Source: Methanofervidicoccus sp. A16 (GTDB taxonomy: Archaea > AGJL01 > Methanococci > Methanococcales > Methanococcaceae). From it: a DNA stretch of 64,000 nt. This document shows positions 35,339-44,385 of this stretch, piece by piece (position 1 is the stretch's first letter; every line of letters begins with the position of its first letter). The notes under the pieces were generated by a model. The model was given only the letters and a program-made list of their open reading frames with translations, searched no databases and was not told the origin of the DNA. The position numbers and the translations under genes were made by a program. Location of the stretch: contig NZ_CP022242.1 in NCBI RefSeq assembly GCF_003351865.1, positions 1,178,001 to 1,242,000 of the forward strand. The letters run 5' to 3'.

Positions 35339-36556
35339 CTATAACTTTTCAATAACAGTTTTTAGTATCTCCATATCACACTCTATCTCGATGGGCCTCT
35401 CACTTGCCCTTATAGCAGCATCTGGATCCTTCAAACCGTTACCAGTTGTAACACATACGATCTTCTCATCCCTATCTATTATCCCCATCTCCAACAACTT
35501 TATAAGTCCTGCAATGGACGCCCCAGATGCAGGTTCAACGAATATCCCCTCCTTCCTTGCAAGGAGTTTCTGTGCCTCTGTGATCTCCCTATCACTTACA
35601 CTCTCTGCATAACCTCCAGAGGAGTATATTGCATCTAGGGCCTTTGGATAGTTAACTGGATTTCCTATCCTTATTGCAGTTGCTATGGTTTCAGGGTTCT
35701 CCACAGGTACTATAGTTCTAGAACCTCTCTTAAATGCATCTACAATAGGTTTTGCACCCTCTGCCTGGATACCTGTCATCTTTGGGAGATCCTCAATTAT
35801 ACCAGTCTCCTTAAACTCCTTAAACCCCTTCCATATTGCACTTATGTTTCCCGCATTTCCCACAGGTACTATAACCCTATCTGGCACCTCCCAATTTAAC
35901 TGATCGCATATCTCAAAGCCTATGGTTTTCTGCCCCTCTAACCTGAAGGGATTTATAGAGTTGAGGAGGTAGAGTTTCCTATCCATTGCAAGTTCCATCA
36001 CCATCTCAAGTGCCTCGTCGAAGTTCCCCCTTATCTGAATAACCTTTGCACCGTAGAACATGGCCTGGGCAAGTTTTCCAAGGGCTACCTTTCCCCCTGG
36101 AAGTAGTACTATACACTTCTTTCCAGATCTTGCAGAGTATGCTGCGAGGGAGGCAGAGGTATTCCCAGTTGAAGCACAACCAACAACATCAACTCCCAAC
36201 TCCTCTGCCCTAGTTACCCCTACAGTCATACCTCTATCTTTAAAACTTCCAGTTGGGTTGGCACCTTCATTTTTTACGTATAGTTCCTTTAGTCCTAACT
36301 CCTCACCTAAGTTCTTACACCTGTATAGTGGAGTTCCTCCCTCATGAAGGGATACTATTTTCTCGGGATTCTCTACAGGGAGGTACTCTAGATATCTCCA
36401 AACTCCAAGTTCCCTCTTTCTAAGGTTCTCTTTAGATACCTTATCTTTGATTTCCTCATAATCATAAACTATCTCTAACAACCCCCCACATTGGCAGGTG
36501 TAGATTATATCGTTTACATTATATTCTTTACCACAAGATATACATTTCTGGATCAT
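35339..36556 (-). CDS. thrC: Threonine synthase
   Basis: A 405-residue PLP enzyme that converts O-phosphohomoserine to threonine. The N-terminus carries a small zinc-ribbon-like segment ('CISCGKEYNVND', 'CQCGGLLE'). The PLP lysine lies in 'NPTGSFKDRGMTVGV', the phosphate-binding loop in 'IVPVGNAGNISAIW', and 'ASTGNTSASLAAYSA' is typical of the family. It is full length. 'GGGGATATA' precedes the ATG. It is first in an operon with leuD. Confidence 0.95.
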   Translation of the reverse strand: MIQKCISCGKEYNVNDIIYTCQCGGLLEIVYDYEEIKDKVSKENLRKRELGVWRYLEYLPVENPEKIVSLHEGGTPLYRCKNLGEELGLKELYVKNEGANPTGSFKDRGMTVGVTRAEELGVDVVGCASTGNTSASLAAYSARSGKKCIVLLPGGKVALGKLAQAMFYGAKVIQIRGNFDEALEMVMELAMDRKLYLLNSINPFRLEGQKTIGFEICDQLNWEVPDRVIVPVGNAGNISAIWKGFKEFKETGIIEDLPKMTGIQAEGAKPIVDAFKRGSRTIVPVENPETIATAIRIGNPVNYPKALDAIYSSGGYAESVSDREITEAQKLLARKEGIFVEPASGASIAGLIKLLEMGIIDRDEKIVCVTTGNGLKDPDAAIRASERPIEIECDMEILKTVIEKL

Positions 36557-36690
36557 TATATCCCCTATATAAACAAAAATTTTTATATATTTAAAATTAT
36601 AATTACTTTTAATCTATGTTTAATAAGTATCTTATAATTATTTTTATAGTTTTAGGAATAACATACTTATAAAATCCTTTCGGTGATTCT

Positions 36691-38619
36691 ATGGACACTG
36701 GTAAATTAATAGAGGAGATACTGAAAAAAATACCTAAGGAGGAACTTGAAAGAAGGATTGAGGAGAAGATAGAAGAAAGTGGTGGATTGATAAGTAGGGA
36801 GGCTGCAATCTCCATTATAGCCAGTGAGTTAAACATAGATATTGAGGATTACGAGGATGAGGAGTTCAACTTCTCTATAAAGGATATATCAGAGGGACAG
36901 AACAACGTAGAGATAACTGGAAAGATAGTCGATATATCAGATGTAAGAGAGTTTAGAAAGAGAGATGGAACCCTTGGTAGAGTAAGAAATATCACAATTG
37001 CAGACAACACAGGGACTATTAGGTTGGTACTTTGGGACGACAAGGTAGAGTTGGCAGAGGATTTAAAGGTAGGAGATGTAGTTAGGATAGAGAATGCGTA
37101 CACTAGGAAGTGGAGGGATAGAATAGAGTTAAGTAGCGGTATTAACTTCACAATAGAGAAACTCGATAAATACAGAGAGGAGAGATACCCTGAGATAAAG
37201 GAGACTTATACCATAGGGGAACTTATGCCAGGAATAAGGGCTAGAGTAAAGGGGGAAGTTGCCACAGTTTATGAGAAGAGGGAGTTTAAGAGGAGAGACG
37301 GCACTCCTGGAAAGGTGAAGGCCTTTATATTAAGAGACGACACTGGTGTAGTTAGATGCACCCTCTGGGACGATCTAAGTGAGGTAGAGGTAAATATCGG
37401 TGATATAGTTGAGGTAGAGGGATACGTTAGAGAGGGTATGAGAGGGCTGGATATACAGGTTGATAATATAGAGATCTTAAAGAAGGGAGGACCTGTAGAA
37501 AGTCCCATTGTCGATACCTCCCAACTGCCTAACTATGTAGGAGAGGTTGTATCTATAAAGGGGAGGATTCTTCGTATATTCCCCCCAAGGACTGTTGAAT
37601 TTGAGGATAGGGAGGGCAAGGTGCAGGATGTTCTACTGATGGATAAATACGGGAGTGTTAGAGTATCCTTCTGGGGAGGAAGTATACAGAAGTTAAGGGA
37701 TATAAAGGAGGGAGATACTGTACTTATTAAACACTGTAAGGTAAAATCCTACCTTACACCAGAGGGGGAGGAGGTTATCACCCTCTCTGCCCAGTCCTAC
37801 TCTGAGGTGGTAAAGGATGAGACTGTAGAAGTTCCAGATTATTCCGAGGAGTTGATAAAAATAGGAGATATCAAATACTTAGATGAGAGGTTTAAAAGGG
37901 ATATCACAACAGTTGGAAGGGTAATAGATGTTCAGGATATAAGGGAGTTTAAAAGGGAGGATGGGAGTACTGGAAAGGTGAGGAATATAGTAATTGAGGA
38001 TGAAACTGGGAGTATAAGGGTGGCACTCTGGGACGAAAACGCTACCATAGATATAAAGGAGGGGGATATAGTAAAGATAATAAACGGGTATATGAGAGAG
38101 GATGTTATGGAGTTGAATGTAGGAAGGTATGGTAGGGTTATAGTAAATCCTGAAGGTGTGGTTGTAGATATAAAGAGGAAATTTATAAAGGAGTTGGAGG
38201 AAGGAGAGAGTGCCGAGATCAGAGGTACAGTTGTAGATTATATAAAACAGGAACCTATTCTCTATCTCTGTCCCCACTGCAACAGGAGAACTACCTTAGA
38301 CGAGGAAGGGAGGTATGTATGTAGTGAATGTGGAGAGGTGGAGCCAAGGGAGGTACCAGTATGTGCATTGATCTTAGACGACGGTACAGGGAATATACTC
38401 TGTAGACTCTATGGTACAGTGGTGGAGAAGGTATTGAAGATGCCTAGAGAGGAGTTAAAGGAGATGGGTATAGAAGTGTTTGAGAGAACCTTAGGAGAAG
38501 AGTTTATATTCAGTGGTACAGTAAATGACAGATTGGAATTTTTAGTTAGAGGAGTATTAAGTTTCAACATTGACAGAGAGATTGAACTCCTTAAAAAGAT
38601 TAAAAATAGTATGATGTAA
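36691..38619 (+). CDS. rpa: Replication protein A (single-stranded DNA-binding), multi-OB-fold
   Basis: A 642-residue single-polypeptide RPA of the Methanocaldococcus type. I see repeated OB-fold cores, each with the pattern 'KRDGTLGRVRNITIADNTG' / 'LVLWDDKVEL' (residues about 65-160, 175-270, 285-370, 400-480). A C-terminal zinc finger follows ('LCPHCNRRTT' and 'VCSECGEVE', about residues 530-555) with a last OB-like part. It coats ssDNA during replication and repair. It is followed 18 bases later by rfcS, forming a replication operon. Confidence 0.93.
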   Translation: MDTGKLIEEILKKIPKEELERRIEEKIEESGGLISREAAISIIASELNIDIEDYEDEEFNFSIKDISEGQNNVEITGKIVDISDVREFRKRDGTLGRVRNITIADNTGTIRLVLWDDKVELAEDLKVGDVVRIENAYTRKWRDRIELSSGINFTIEKLDKYREERYPEIKETYTIGELMPGIRARVKGEVATVYEKREFKRRDGTPGKVKAFILRDDTGVVRCTLWDDLSEVEVNIGDIVEVEGYVREGMRGLDIQVDNIEILKKGGPVESPIVDTSQLPNYVGEVVSIKGRILRIFPPRTVEFEDREGKVQDVLLMDKYGSVRVSFWGGSIQKLRDIKEGDTVLIKHCKVKSYLTPEGEEVITLSAQSYSEVVKDETVEVPDYSEELIKIGDIKYLDERFKRDITTVGRVIDVQDIREFKREDGSTGKVRNIVIEDETGSIRVALWDENATIDIKEGDIVKIINGYMREDVMELNVGRYGRVIVNPEGVVVDIKRKFIKELEEGESAEIRGTVVDYIKQEPILYLCPHCNRRTTLDEEGRYVCSECGEVEPREVPVCALILDDGTGNILCRLYGTVVEKVLKMPREELKEMGIEVFERTLGEEFIFSGTVNDRLEFLVRGVLSFNIDREIELLKKIKNSMM

Positions 38620-38637
38620 TTCTATAGGGGTGGAAAG

Positions 38638-39591
38638 ATGGATATCCCATGGGTTGAGAAGTACCGTCCAAAGAGGTTAGATGAGATCACAGGGCATGAA
38701 GAGATTGTAAAGAGACTTAAGAACTACGTTAAAAGGAAGTCTATGCCTCATCTACTTTTCAGTGGACCTCCAGGAGTGGGTAAAACTACTGCAGCACTAT
38801 GTTTGGCTAGAGAGTTATTTGGAGAGAACTGGAGGGACAACTTCTTAGAGTTAAACAGTTCCGATGAAAGGGGTATAGATGTGATAAGAACAAAGGTTAA
38901 AGACTTTGCAAGAACTAAACCTATTGGAGATGCTCCATTTAAGATAATCTTCTTAGATGAGAGTGACGCCCTTACAAGTGATGCCCAGAATGCACTGAGA
39001 AGAACCATGGAGAAGTACTCAGACGTCTGTAGATTTATACTAAGTTGTAACTATCCAAGTCGTATTATACCACCTATACAGTCCAGATGTGCCATATTTA
39101 GGTTCTCACCATTAAAGAAAGAGGATATTGCAAAGAAGATTAAGGAGATATGTGAAAAGGAGGGACTTACCATAGATGAGAAGGGTTTAGATGCCATAAT
39201 ATACGTATCTGAGGGAGACCTTAGAAAGGCTATAAACGTACTACAGACGGCGGCAACTGTATCTAAGAATATCACAGATGAGATCGTCTATAAAGTGGCC
39301 TCCAGGGCTAGACCTACCGAGGTTCGCCAGATGATGAACTTGGCTTTAGAGGGCAAATTCAACGAGGCGAGGGATCTTCTATACAAACTTATGATAGATT
39401 GGGGTATGAGTGGAGAGGATGTACTGGTGCAGATGTTCAGGGAAATTCCAAACTTAGATATAGACGAGAGAAAAAAGGTGGCCATTCTTGAGGCTATTGG
39501 AGAGTGTGATTATAGGATAGTGGAAGGTGCCAACGAGAGGATACAACTTAGTGCACTACTGGCCAAACTTGGGATGTTAAAGGATAATTAA
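38638..39591 (+). CDS. rfcS: Replication factor C small subunit (clamp loader), intein-free
   Basis: A 317-residue AAA+ ATPase that loads the PCNA clamp. Box II/Walker A is 'FSGPPGVGKTTAALCLAR', Walker B region 'KIIFLDESDALTSDAQNAL', sensor 1 'FILSCNYPSRIIPPIQSR' and the SRC arginine finger 'IQSRCAIFRF'. The M. jannaschii homologue is interrupted by three inteins; this copy is continuous. GGGGTGG lies six bases before the ATG. It is co-transcribed with rpa. Confidence 0.96.
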   Translation: MDIPWVEKYRPKRLDEITGHEEIVKRLKNYVKRKSMPHLLFSGPPGVGKTTAALCLARELFGENWRDNFLELNSSDERGIDVIRTKVKDFARTKPIGDAPFKIIFLDESDALTSDAQNALRRTMEKYSDVCRFILSCNYPSRIIPPIQSRCAIFRFSPLKKEDIAKKIKEICEKEGLTIDEKGLDAIIYVSEGDLRKAINVLQTAATVSKNITDEIVYKVASRARPTEVRQMMNLALEGKFNEARDLLYKLMIDWGMSGEDVLVQMFREIPNLDIDERKKVAILEAIGECDYRIVEGANERIQLSALLAKLGMLKDN

Positions 39592-39701
39592 AAAAAGATA
39601 ATTAAAAAAATAAAATTATTATAAACATTTATAAATCGTAAATTTTATAATCTAAATCTTGCTATAGAATAGAGTAAAAATATAAGGAGGAGGAGTGGAA
39701 A

Positions 39702-40001
39702 TTGCAGGGACTAAGGAGGATAGTATTGGACGTCTTAAAAACCCACGAACCTAAACTAACAGATTTGGCTCTAAAGTTGAGTAATTTAGAGGGTGTAGAT
39801 GGGGTAAATATAACAGTACATGAGATAGACAAATCTACAGAGAATATTAAAATTACTATAGAGGGGAATATGTTGGATTACGAGGAGATAAAGAAGGTTG
39901 TAGAGTCCATGAACGGGGTAATACACAGTATAGACGAAGTGGCAGCAGGTAGGAAGATAGTCAACGAGGTAAAAACACCTCAGGATAGAAAGTATTTCTA
40001 A
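39702..40001 (+). CDS. DUF211 family protein
   Basis: A 99-residue protein of the archaeal DUF211 family ('GLRRIVLDVLKTHEP', 'DGVNITVHEIDKSTENIKI', 'SIDEVAAGRKIV'). It has a ferredoxin-like fold and its function is not established. TTG at 39702 is the start, with AAGGAGGAGGAG about 8-18 bases upstream. It is 110 bases after rfcS and has a TATA-like region in between, so it may be separate. Confidence 0.85.
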   Translation: MQGLRRIVLDVLKTHEPKLTDLALKLSNLEGVDGVNITVHEIDKSTENIKITIEGNMLDYEEIKKVVESMNGVIHSIDEVAAGRKIVNEVKTPQDRKYF

Positions 40002-40039
40002 TTACAGCCTAAAAAACTTATTATTTTATTTAGATAAAA

Positions 40040-40391
40040 ACCTTAGTTCCCAGCAAGATTGTGATTAGAAAAATAATAAAAATAATAATCATAATAAAAA
40101 TAATAAAAATCTGAGAGTAATAACAATAAAATAATTCTGAAGGGATAGAGACAAAAAATAAATTACCTTAATTTCCATTCTAAGCTATAATTTAAATAAT
40201 AAAAATATAATAAAAAAGTAATAAAATTAATAACAGCAACTGTTAGGAAGGATCTGCTCCACTTCCATAGTATCTTAGAGCATCCCAGGAGAGGCTATTT
40301 ATCTCTCTTATTAATACCTTACTTTTTATACTTTTATCTTTTATAATTATTATTATTCTCTTATCAGGATTTTTTTAATGGGAATTAGAGT
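40040..40391 (+). mobile_element. Compound MITE-like element with core type A (A2) and 9-bp target duplication
   Basis: The outer head at 40040 ('ACCTTAGTTCCCAGCAAG') is followed by about 125 bases of a shorter module ('AATTCTGAAGGGATAGAG'), then an inner head at 40165 ('ACCTTAATTTCCATTC'), the type A core (about 40225-40315) and the right end 'TAATGGGAATTAGAGT' at 40391. The exact 9-bp direct repeat TAGATAAAA flanks it at 40031-40039 and 40392-40400. It is non-coding. Confidence 0.75.
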
Positions 40392-40542
40392 TAGATAAAA
40401 ATAATAAAATATAAAATTTTGTACTGTAGAAAAAATAGGATTCCCTCAATTACTTTTTAAAAAGTTTCTACTCTTTTTATTTCTAATTATTATAAGTTTA
40501 AAATGTTGATTACTTAACTTATAAAATAATCCAAGGGTCCAT

Positions 40543-41598
40543 ATGGAAACATCGGATGGAGAAAAACTAAATCTAATAAAGAGGTACTATAGAGAGTACT
40601 TTAAAGATGCTGTGAAAAATAGATGGTTGGAGATTCCAGAGGATATAAGACATAGGGAAATAGGCTACGGATATTTAAAAAAGGTGGATAACAGGAATCT
40701 CTCCTTCGACTCTGAAAGGGAGTATCTAAGGTGGGTTTTAGATAGAAGTCCCTTCCATCTCTATAAGTCTCTAGCCTATATGGAGCATCCCAGTTCAGTT
40801 GGAGGTGCCCAGAAGAAGGGGTTATTCAGAAGGGAGATAGCCTTCGATATAGATGTCCATAGGGTAAAGAGGTGTACACACAAGGATGATGGATGGGTAT
40901 GTAATCACTGCTTAGAGGAGGGGAAGAATCAGGTTTTTATACTTATAGATGAATTTCTGATTCCCGATTTTGGCCTCTCTAAGGAGGACATAAGGATAGT
41001 GTTCAGTGGAAACAGGGGGTATCATATCTACATAAAGCCCAGGGATGAGGACATAAGGAATACTATCGAACACTGGGGTAGGGAGGAGAGGAGGTGTCTT
41101 ATAGAGTACATCTTAGGGAAGAATCTAAATTTAAACTATGTGGGAAGTGGTTGGAGGAGGAGAATACTTAAGGCTATAAAAAATAAGAGGTTGTTGGCAC
41201 AGTTGGAAAGGAGTAATAACTGGAAAAGTATTATAGAGAGGAAAAGTGAAAGGGAGAAAAAAAGGATATTAAAAATTATAGAGGATGTTAAAAATAGGTT
41301 GGAGTTAGATGAGAAGGTGATGGAGGACGACATTAGATTACTGAGAGTTATAGGGTCCCTACATGGATACACAGGTTTTGTCGTTAAAGAGGTGAAGTAC
41401 AACTCCTTAGAGTACTTCGATCCTCTCAAGGATGCAGTGTATCCCAAGTTCAATAGGGAGTACTACAACGTCAAGATAAAGGAGAGAATAGATTCCTTAA
41501 GAATAGGAGATAATCTCTATACCTATAGGAGTAGGGAAGTACCTGTAAGTGTAATACTCTATCTCTTTGGTCATGGTGTAGATTTCGAGATCTGTTGA
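40543..41598 (+). CDS. priS: DNA primase small (catalytic) subunit
   Basis: A 351-residue archaeo-eukaryotic primase. Catalytic Asp residues lie in 'EIAFDIDVHRVKRC', the zinc site is formed by 'CTHKDDGWVCNHC', and the conserved 'VFSGNRGYHIYIKP' follows, with the third Asp region further on. It synthesises RNA primers with PriL, which is not in the window. The ribosome-binding site is weak ('AAGGGTCCAT'). It fits the neighbouring RPA and RfcS cluster by function but is separated from it by a MITE-like element. Confidence 0.95.
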   Translation: METSDGEKLNLIKRYYREYFKDAVKNRWLEIPEDIRHREIGYGYLKKVDNRNLSFDSEREYLRWVLDRSPFHLYKSLAYMEHPSSVGGAQKKGLFRREIAFDIDVHRVKRCTHKDDGWVCNHCLEEGKNQVFILIDEFLIPDFGLSKEDIRIVFSGNRGYHIYIKPRDEDIRNTIEHWGREERRCLIEYILGKNLNLNYVGSGWRRRILKAIKNKRLLAQLERSNNWKSIIERKSEREKKRILKIIEDVKNRLELDEKVMEDDIRLLRVIGSLHGYTGFVVKEVKYNSLEYFDPLKDAVYPKFNREYYNVKIKERIDSLRIGDNLYTYRSREVPVSVILYLFGHGVDFEIC

Positions 41599-41678
41599 GG
41601 AATCTATATTAAAATAAAAGAATAATTATTTTACTTTTACCTGAAAATCCTTATTTTTATCGAAATCCTCGATTCTTT

Positions 41679-41991
41679 ACTATAATCCCATTCAAAATGA
41701 TAATTTAAAGAATAATAGAAATAATTATAAAAATAATAAAAAAAATGTTTAAAATAAAAACTTCTATAATCGAAGATATAACATTTTAAAAAGAAAATTG
41801 AAGGAGAAAAATCTTCATAATAAAATTAATAACAGCAACTGGTTAGGGAGGATCTGCTCCGATTCCATAGTATCTTAGAGTATTCAGGAGAGATTATCCA
41901 TATCTTATTTTTGATCTTAATACCTTCTTTTTGTTACTTTTATTATAATTATTATTATTTTTATCAGGATTTTTTTGATGGGAATTAAGGT
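41679..41991 (+). mobile_element. Hybrid MITE-like element: type B left half, type A right half
   Basis: A 313 bp non-coding element. The head 'ACTATAATCCCATTCAAAA' leads into the left part of a type B core ('AACTTCTATAATCGAAG', 'AACATTTTAAAAAG', 'GAAGGAG'). At about 41815 it switches to a full type A core ('AACAGCAACTGGTTAGG', 'TCTTAGAGTATTCAGGAG'). The right end is 'TTGATGGGAATTAAGGT'. No target duplication is present, which fits an origin by recombination rather than fresh insertion. Confidence 0.65.
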
Positions 41992-42119
41992 TACTATATA
42001 TTTTATCCTAATCTTTACTTTATAAAATATTTTTATTTATATTATTTTATTATAATTTTTTATTCACGATTTCCCGATAGTGTTATTACTGTAATTATAT
42101 TTTTATAAAGAGTGAAAAG

Positions 42120-43457
42120 ATGAAGAATTTAAAAAGGGTAGTGTTGGCAGGTACGTCCTCCATGGTAGGTAAGACACTTATATCCACTGGAATAATGAGG
42201 GCACTATCTAAGAGGTACAATGTACAACCTTACAAGGTAGGTCCAGATTACATAGATCCAACCTATCACACCACTGCAACTGGAAACTACAGTAGGAACT
42301 TGGACTCCTTCTTTATGGATAGAGGGCAGATAAGGGAGTTGTTCTGGAGGAACTCTAAGGGAAAGGATGTAAGTATTATAGAAGGTGTTAGAGGGTTATA
42401 TGAAGGTATATCTCCCTACAACGATGTAGGTTCTACTGCCTCTATATCTAAGGCTCTTAAATCTCCTGTGGTGTTAATAGTAGATGCTCGAAGTTTAACG
42501 AGAAGTGCAGTTGCAATTATAAAGGGATTTAGAAGTTTTGACAGGGATGTAAATATCAAAGGGGTTATATTCAACAGGGTTAGAGGGGAGAATCACTACA
42601 GGAAATTAAAGGATGCTATATCCTACTATATCTCAGATATAGAGATAATAGGGGGAATACCTAGGGATGAAAACCTTGAGGTGCCCCAGAGACATCTTGG
42701 CCTTATCCCAACACCTGAAGGTAGGGAAAAAATAAAGAGATGTATAGATCTCTGGGGTTCATTAGTTGAGGAGTATTTGGATTTAGAGAAGTTATTGGAG
42801 ATAAGTGACAGTATAGACTTTGGAGATAGGGAGGATACCACTTTATGGCATGTGGATAAAAGGAGATGTACCATAGGAGTGGCCTATGATGAGGTATTTA
42901 ACTTCTACTACTGGGACACCTTCGACGCCCTAAGGGAGAACGGGGGAAATATTAAGTTTTTCAGTCCTTTGAGGGATGCTGAAGTTCCCAACTGTGATAT
43001 ACTCTACTTCGGTGGAGGATACCCTGAGATATTTGCTAAGGAGTTAAGTGGTAATAGATCTATGATAGAGTCTATAAGAAAATTTGACGGCAAGATCTAC
43101 GGAGAATGTGGAGGTCTTATGTACCTAAGTAGATCTATAGATGGAATTGAGATGGTGGGGTTGTTAGAGTGTGATAGTATAATGACTAAGGAGGTGCAGG
43201 GACTAAGTTATGTAATTGGCACCTTCTTAGAGAACTGTCCCATCGGTAAAAAGGATATTACTTTTAGAGCCCACGAGTTTCACTACTCGAAGGTGGTTAA
43301 TATCAGAGGGAGGTTTGCCTATAGAATAGAAAGAGGTAGGGGTATAGTAGATAATATGGATGGGTTGTTATCCTCAGATGGCAGAGTACTTGGAGGTTAT
43401 GCACATCAGCACCCTGTTGCCAATCCCTACTTTGCATCCTCTTTAGTTGAAGGTTAA
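42120..43457 (+). CDS. cfbB: Cobyrinate / Ni-sirohydrochlorin a,c-diamide synthase
   Basis: A 445-residue glutamine-dependent amidotransferase of the CobB/CbiA family. It has the P-loop '[18 protein letters not shown]', '[15 protein letters not shown]' and a class I glutaminase with the Cys in '[12 protein letters not shown]' and the His in '[14 protein letters not shown]'. In methanogens this family amidates Ni-sirohydrochlorin in F430 synthesis (CfbB) and the same protein may also serve cobamide synthesis (CbiA). One or both roles are likely; the sequence does not separate them. The ATG follows 'GAGTGAAAAG'. Confidence 0.9.
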   Translation: MKNLKRVVLAGTSSMVGKTLISTGIMRALSKRYNVQPYKVGPDYIDPTYHTTATGNYSRNLDSFFMDRGQIRELFWRNSKGKDVSIIEGVRGLYEGISPYNDVGSTASISKALKSPVVLIVDARSLTRSAVAIIKGFRSFDRDVNIKGVIFNRVRGENHYRKLKDAISYYISDIEIIGGIPRDENLEVPQRHLGLIPTPEGREKIKRCIDLWGSLVEEYLDLEKLLEISDSIDFGDREDTTLWHVDKRRCTIGVAYDEVFNFYYWDTFDALRENGGNIKFFSPLRDAEVPNCDILYFGGGYPEIFAKELSGNRSMIESIRKFDGKIYGECGGLMYLSRSIDGIEMVGLLECDSIMTKEVQGLSYVIGTFLENCPIGKKDITFRAHEFHYSKVVNIRGRFAYRIERGRGIVDNMDGLLSSDGRVLGGYAHQHPVANPYFASSLVEG

Positions 43458-43460
43458 AGT

Positions 43461-43470
43461 TTATATACTA
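43461..43470 (+). promoter_or_regulatory. TATA box of the candidate small RNA
   Basis: 'TTATATACTA' immediately after the cfbB stop, about 25 bases before the 5' hairpin at 43493. This is the right spacing for an archaeal promoter. Confidence 0.4.
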
Positions 43471-43489
43471 CTGAAAAGATATAATATTA

Positions 43490-43612
43490 TTACGCAGTTG
43501 ATTCAAGATGATACTGCGAAGACAGGCCCACCTATACGGCGGTCGTATAGAGTAGCCATAGGGTTTCGATGAACATACGATTTTCCAAGGGTGGGTATAT
43601 TTTTCTGTCTTA
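43490..43612 (+). ncRNA. Candidate structured RNA of unknown class
   Basis: A GC-richer 120-base island in an AT-rich spacer. Its 5' hairpin is CGCAGT / ACTGCG (43493-43518). A long second domain is closed by GACAG (43521) with CTGTC (43605) and by CCCACC (43527) with GGTGGG (43590). Inside it is a perfect CTATACG-GCGGT-CGTATAG hairpin. It is followed by T-rich sequence. It does not match tRNA, SRP or RNase P RNA as I know them. It could be an sRNA or a leader of the E1-like gene 155 bases downstream. Confidence 0.45.
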
Positions 43613-43767
43613 TACTGTTTATTTTGTTTTATTTCATTAGTTATTTTTGATAGTTCTTTATTTTTTAATAACTTTGTTGTTAGTGTTTAGAAATGTTATT
43701 AATAATAATTTATTAATAAAAACTATTATAAAAAATCGTTTAAGACAGTGGAACAATAGGGATCTCT

Positions 43768-44382
43768 ATGGAAGATGTGGAGAATCTAGAAAAAAAATTA
43801 CGCCCAAGGGGAGAGGTATCCATAATCGGATGTGGCAGGTTGGGGGTTCGTGTTGCAATGGATTTAATGGAGGTTCATAGGGGAGGTCCTGAAAAGATAT
43901 ACCTATTTGACGGGGCAAAGATAGAGAGGGATGATATTATTCATAGGAGACTGGGAGGTAAGGTTGGGGAGTATAAAGTTAAATTTTTAGAGAGGTTTTA
44001 CAGTGAGAAGGTCGTAGGAATTCCTGAATATATAACCATGGATAATCTACATTTAATAAGGGGTGATGTTGTTATAATATGTATAGCTGGAGGAGATACC
44101 CTTCCAATAAGATGTAAAATAATAGAGTACTGTAAAGAGAGAGGGATAAAAACCATAGGTACAGATGGGGTTTTTGGGATAGATGAGAAGATTAAAGTCT
44201 CAGATGCCAAATATACACGGGGTCCTGCAAGGTATCTCAACCTTAAAGAGGAGGGGCATACAGTTGTAGGTACTGGGAAATATATAAAAGACGGGGAACC
44301 TATAACTCCCTATACCTTAGATGAGATAGGGAGGAAGATGGTAATAGAATGCTTAAAGGTTCTAAACAGTATATACAGATGA
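43768..44382 (+). CDS. E1/ThiF-like nucleotide-binding protein, possible HcgE
   Basis: A 204-residue Rossmann-fold protein of the E1/ThiF/MoeB superfamily: 'SIIGCGRLGVRVAMDLM' is the nucleotide loop, with 'YLFDGAKIERDDIIHRR' as in adenylating enzymes. It is shorter than MoeB/UbaA and lacks the CxxC zinc pairs. Its size and methanogen context resemble HcgE, an ATP-binding protein of [Fe]-hydrogenase cofactor synthesis, and an HmdC-like gene lies at 31.8 kb; but I cannot exclude another ThiF-like function. It is directly followed by nadA (3-base gap), so the two are translationally coupled. Confidence 0.7.
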   Translation: MEDVENLEKKLRPRGEVSIIGCGRLGVRVAMDLMEVHRGGPEKIYLFDGAKIERDDIIHRRLGGKVGEYKVKFLERFYSEKVVGIPEYITMDNLHLIRGDVVIICIAGGDTLPIRCKIIEYCKERGIKTIGTDGVFGIDEKIKVSDAKYTRGPARYLNLKEEGHTVVGTGKYIKDGEPITPYTLDEIGRKMVIECLKVLNSIYR

Positions 44383-44385
44383 GGG

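Noticed and set aside
35181-35612. Open frame on the plus strand across the leuD-thrC junction
   Set aside because: It is Ser-rich shadow coding opposite two certain genes, and its start lies inside leuD.
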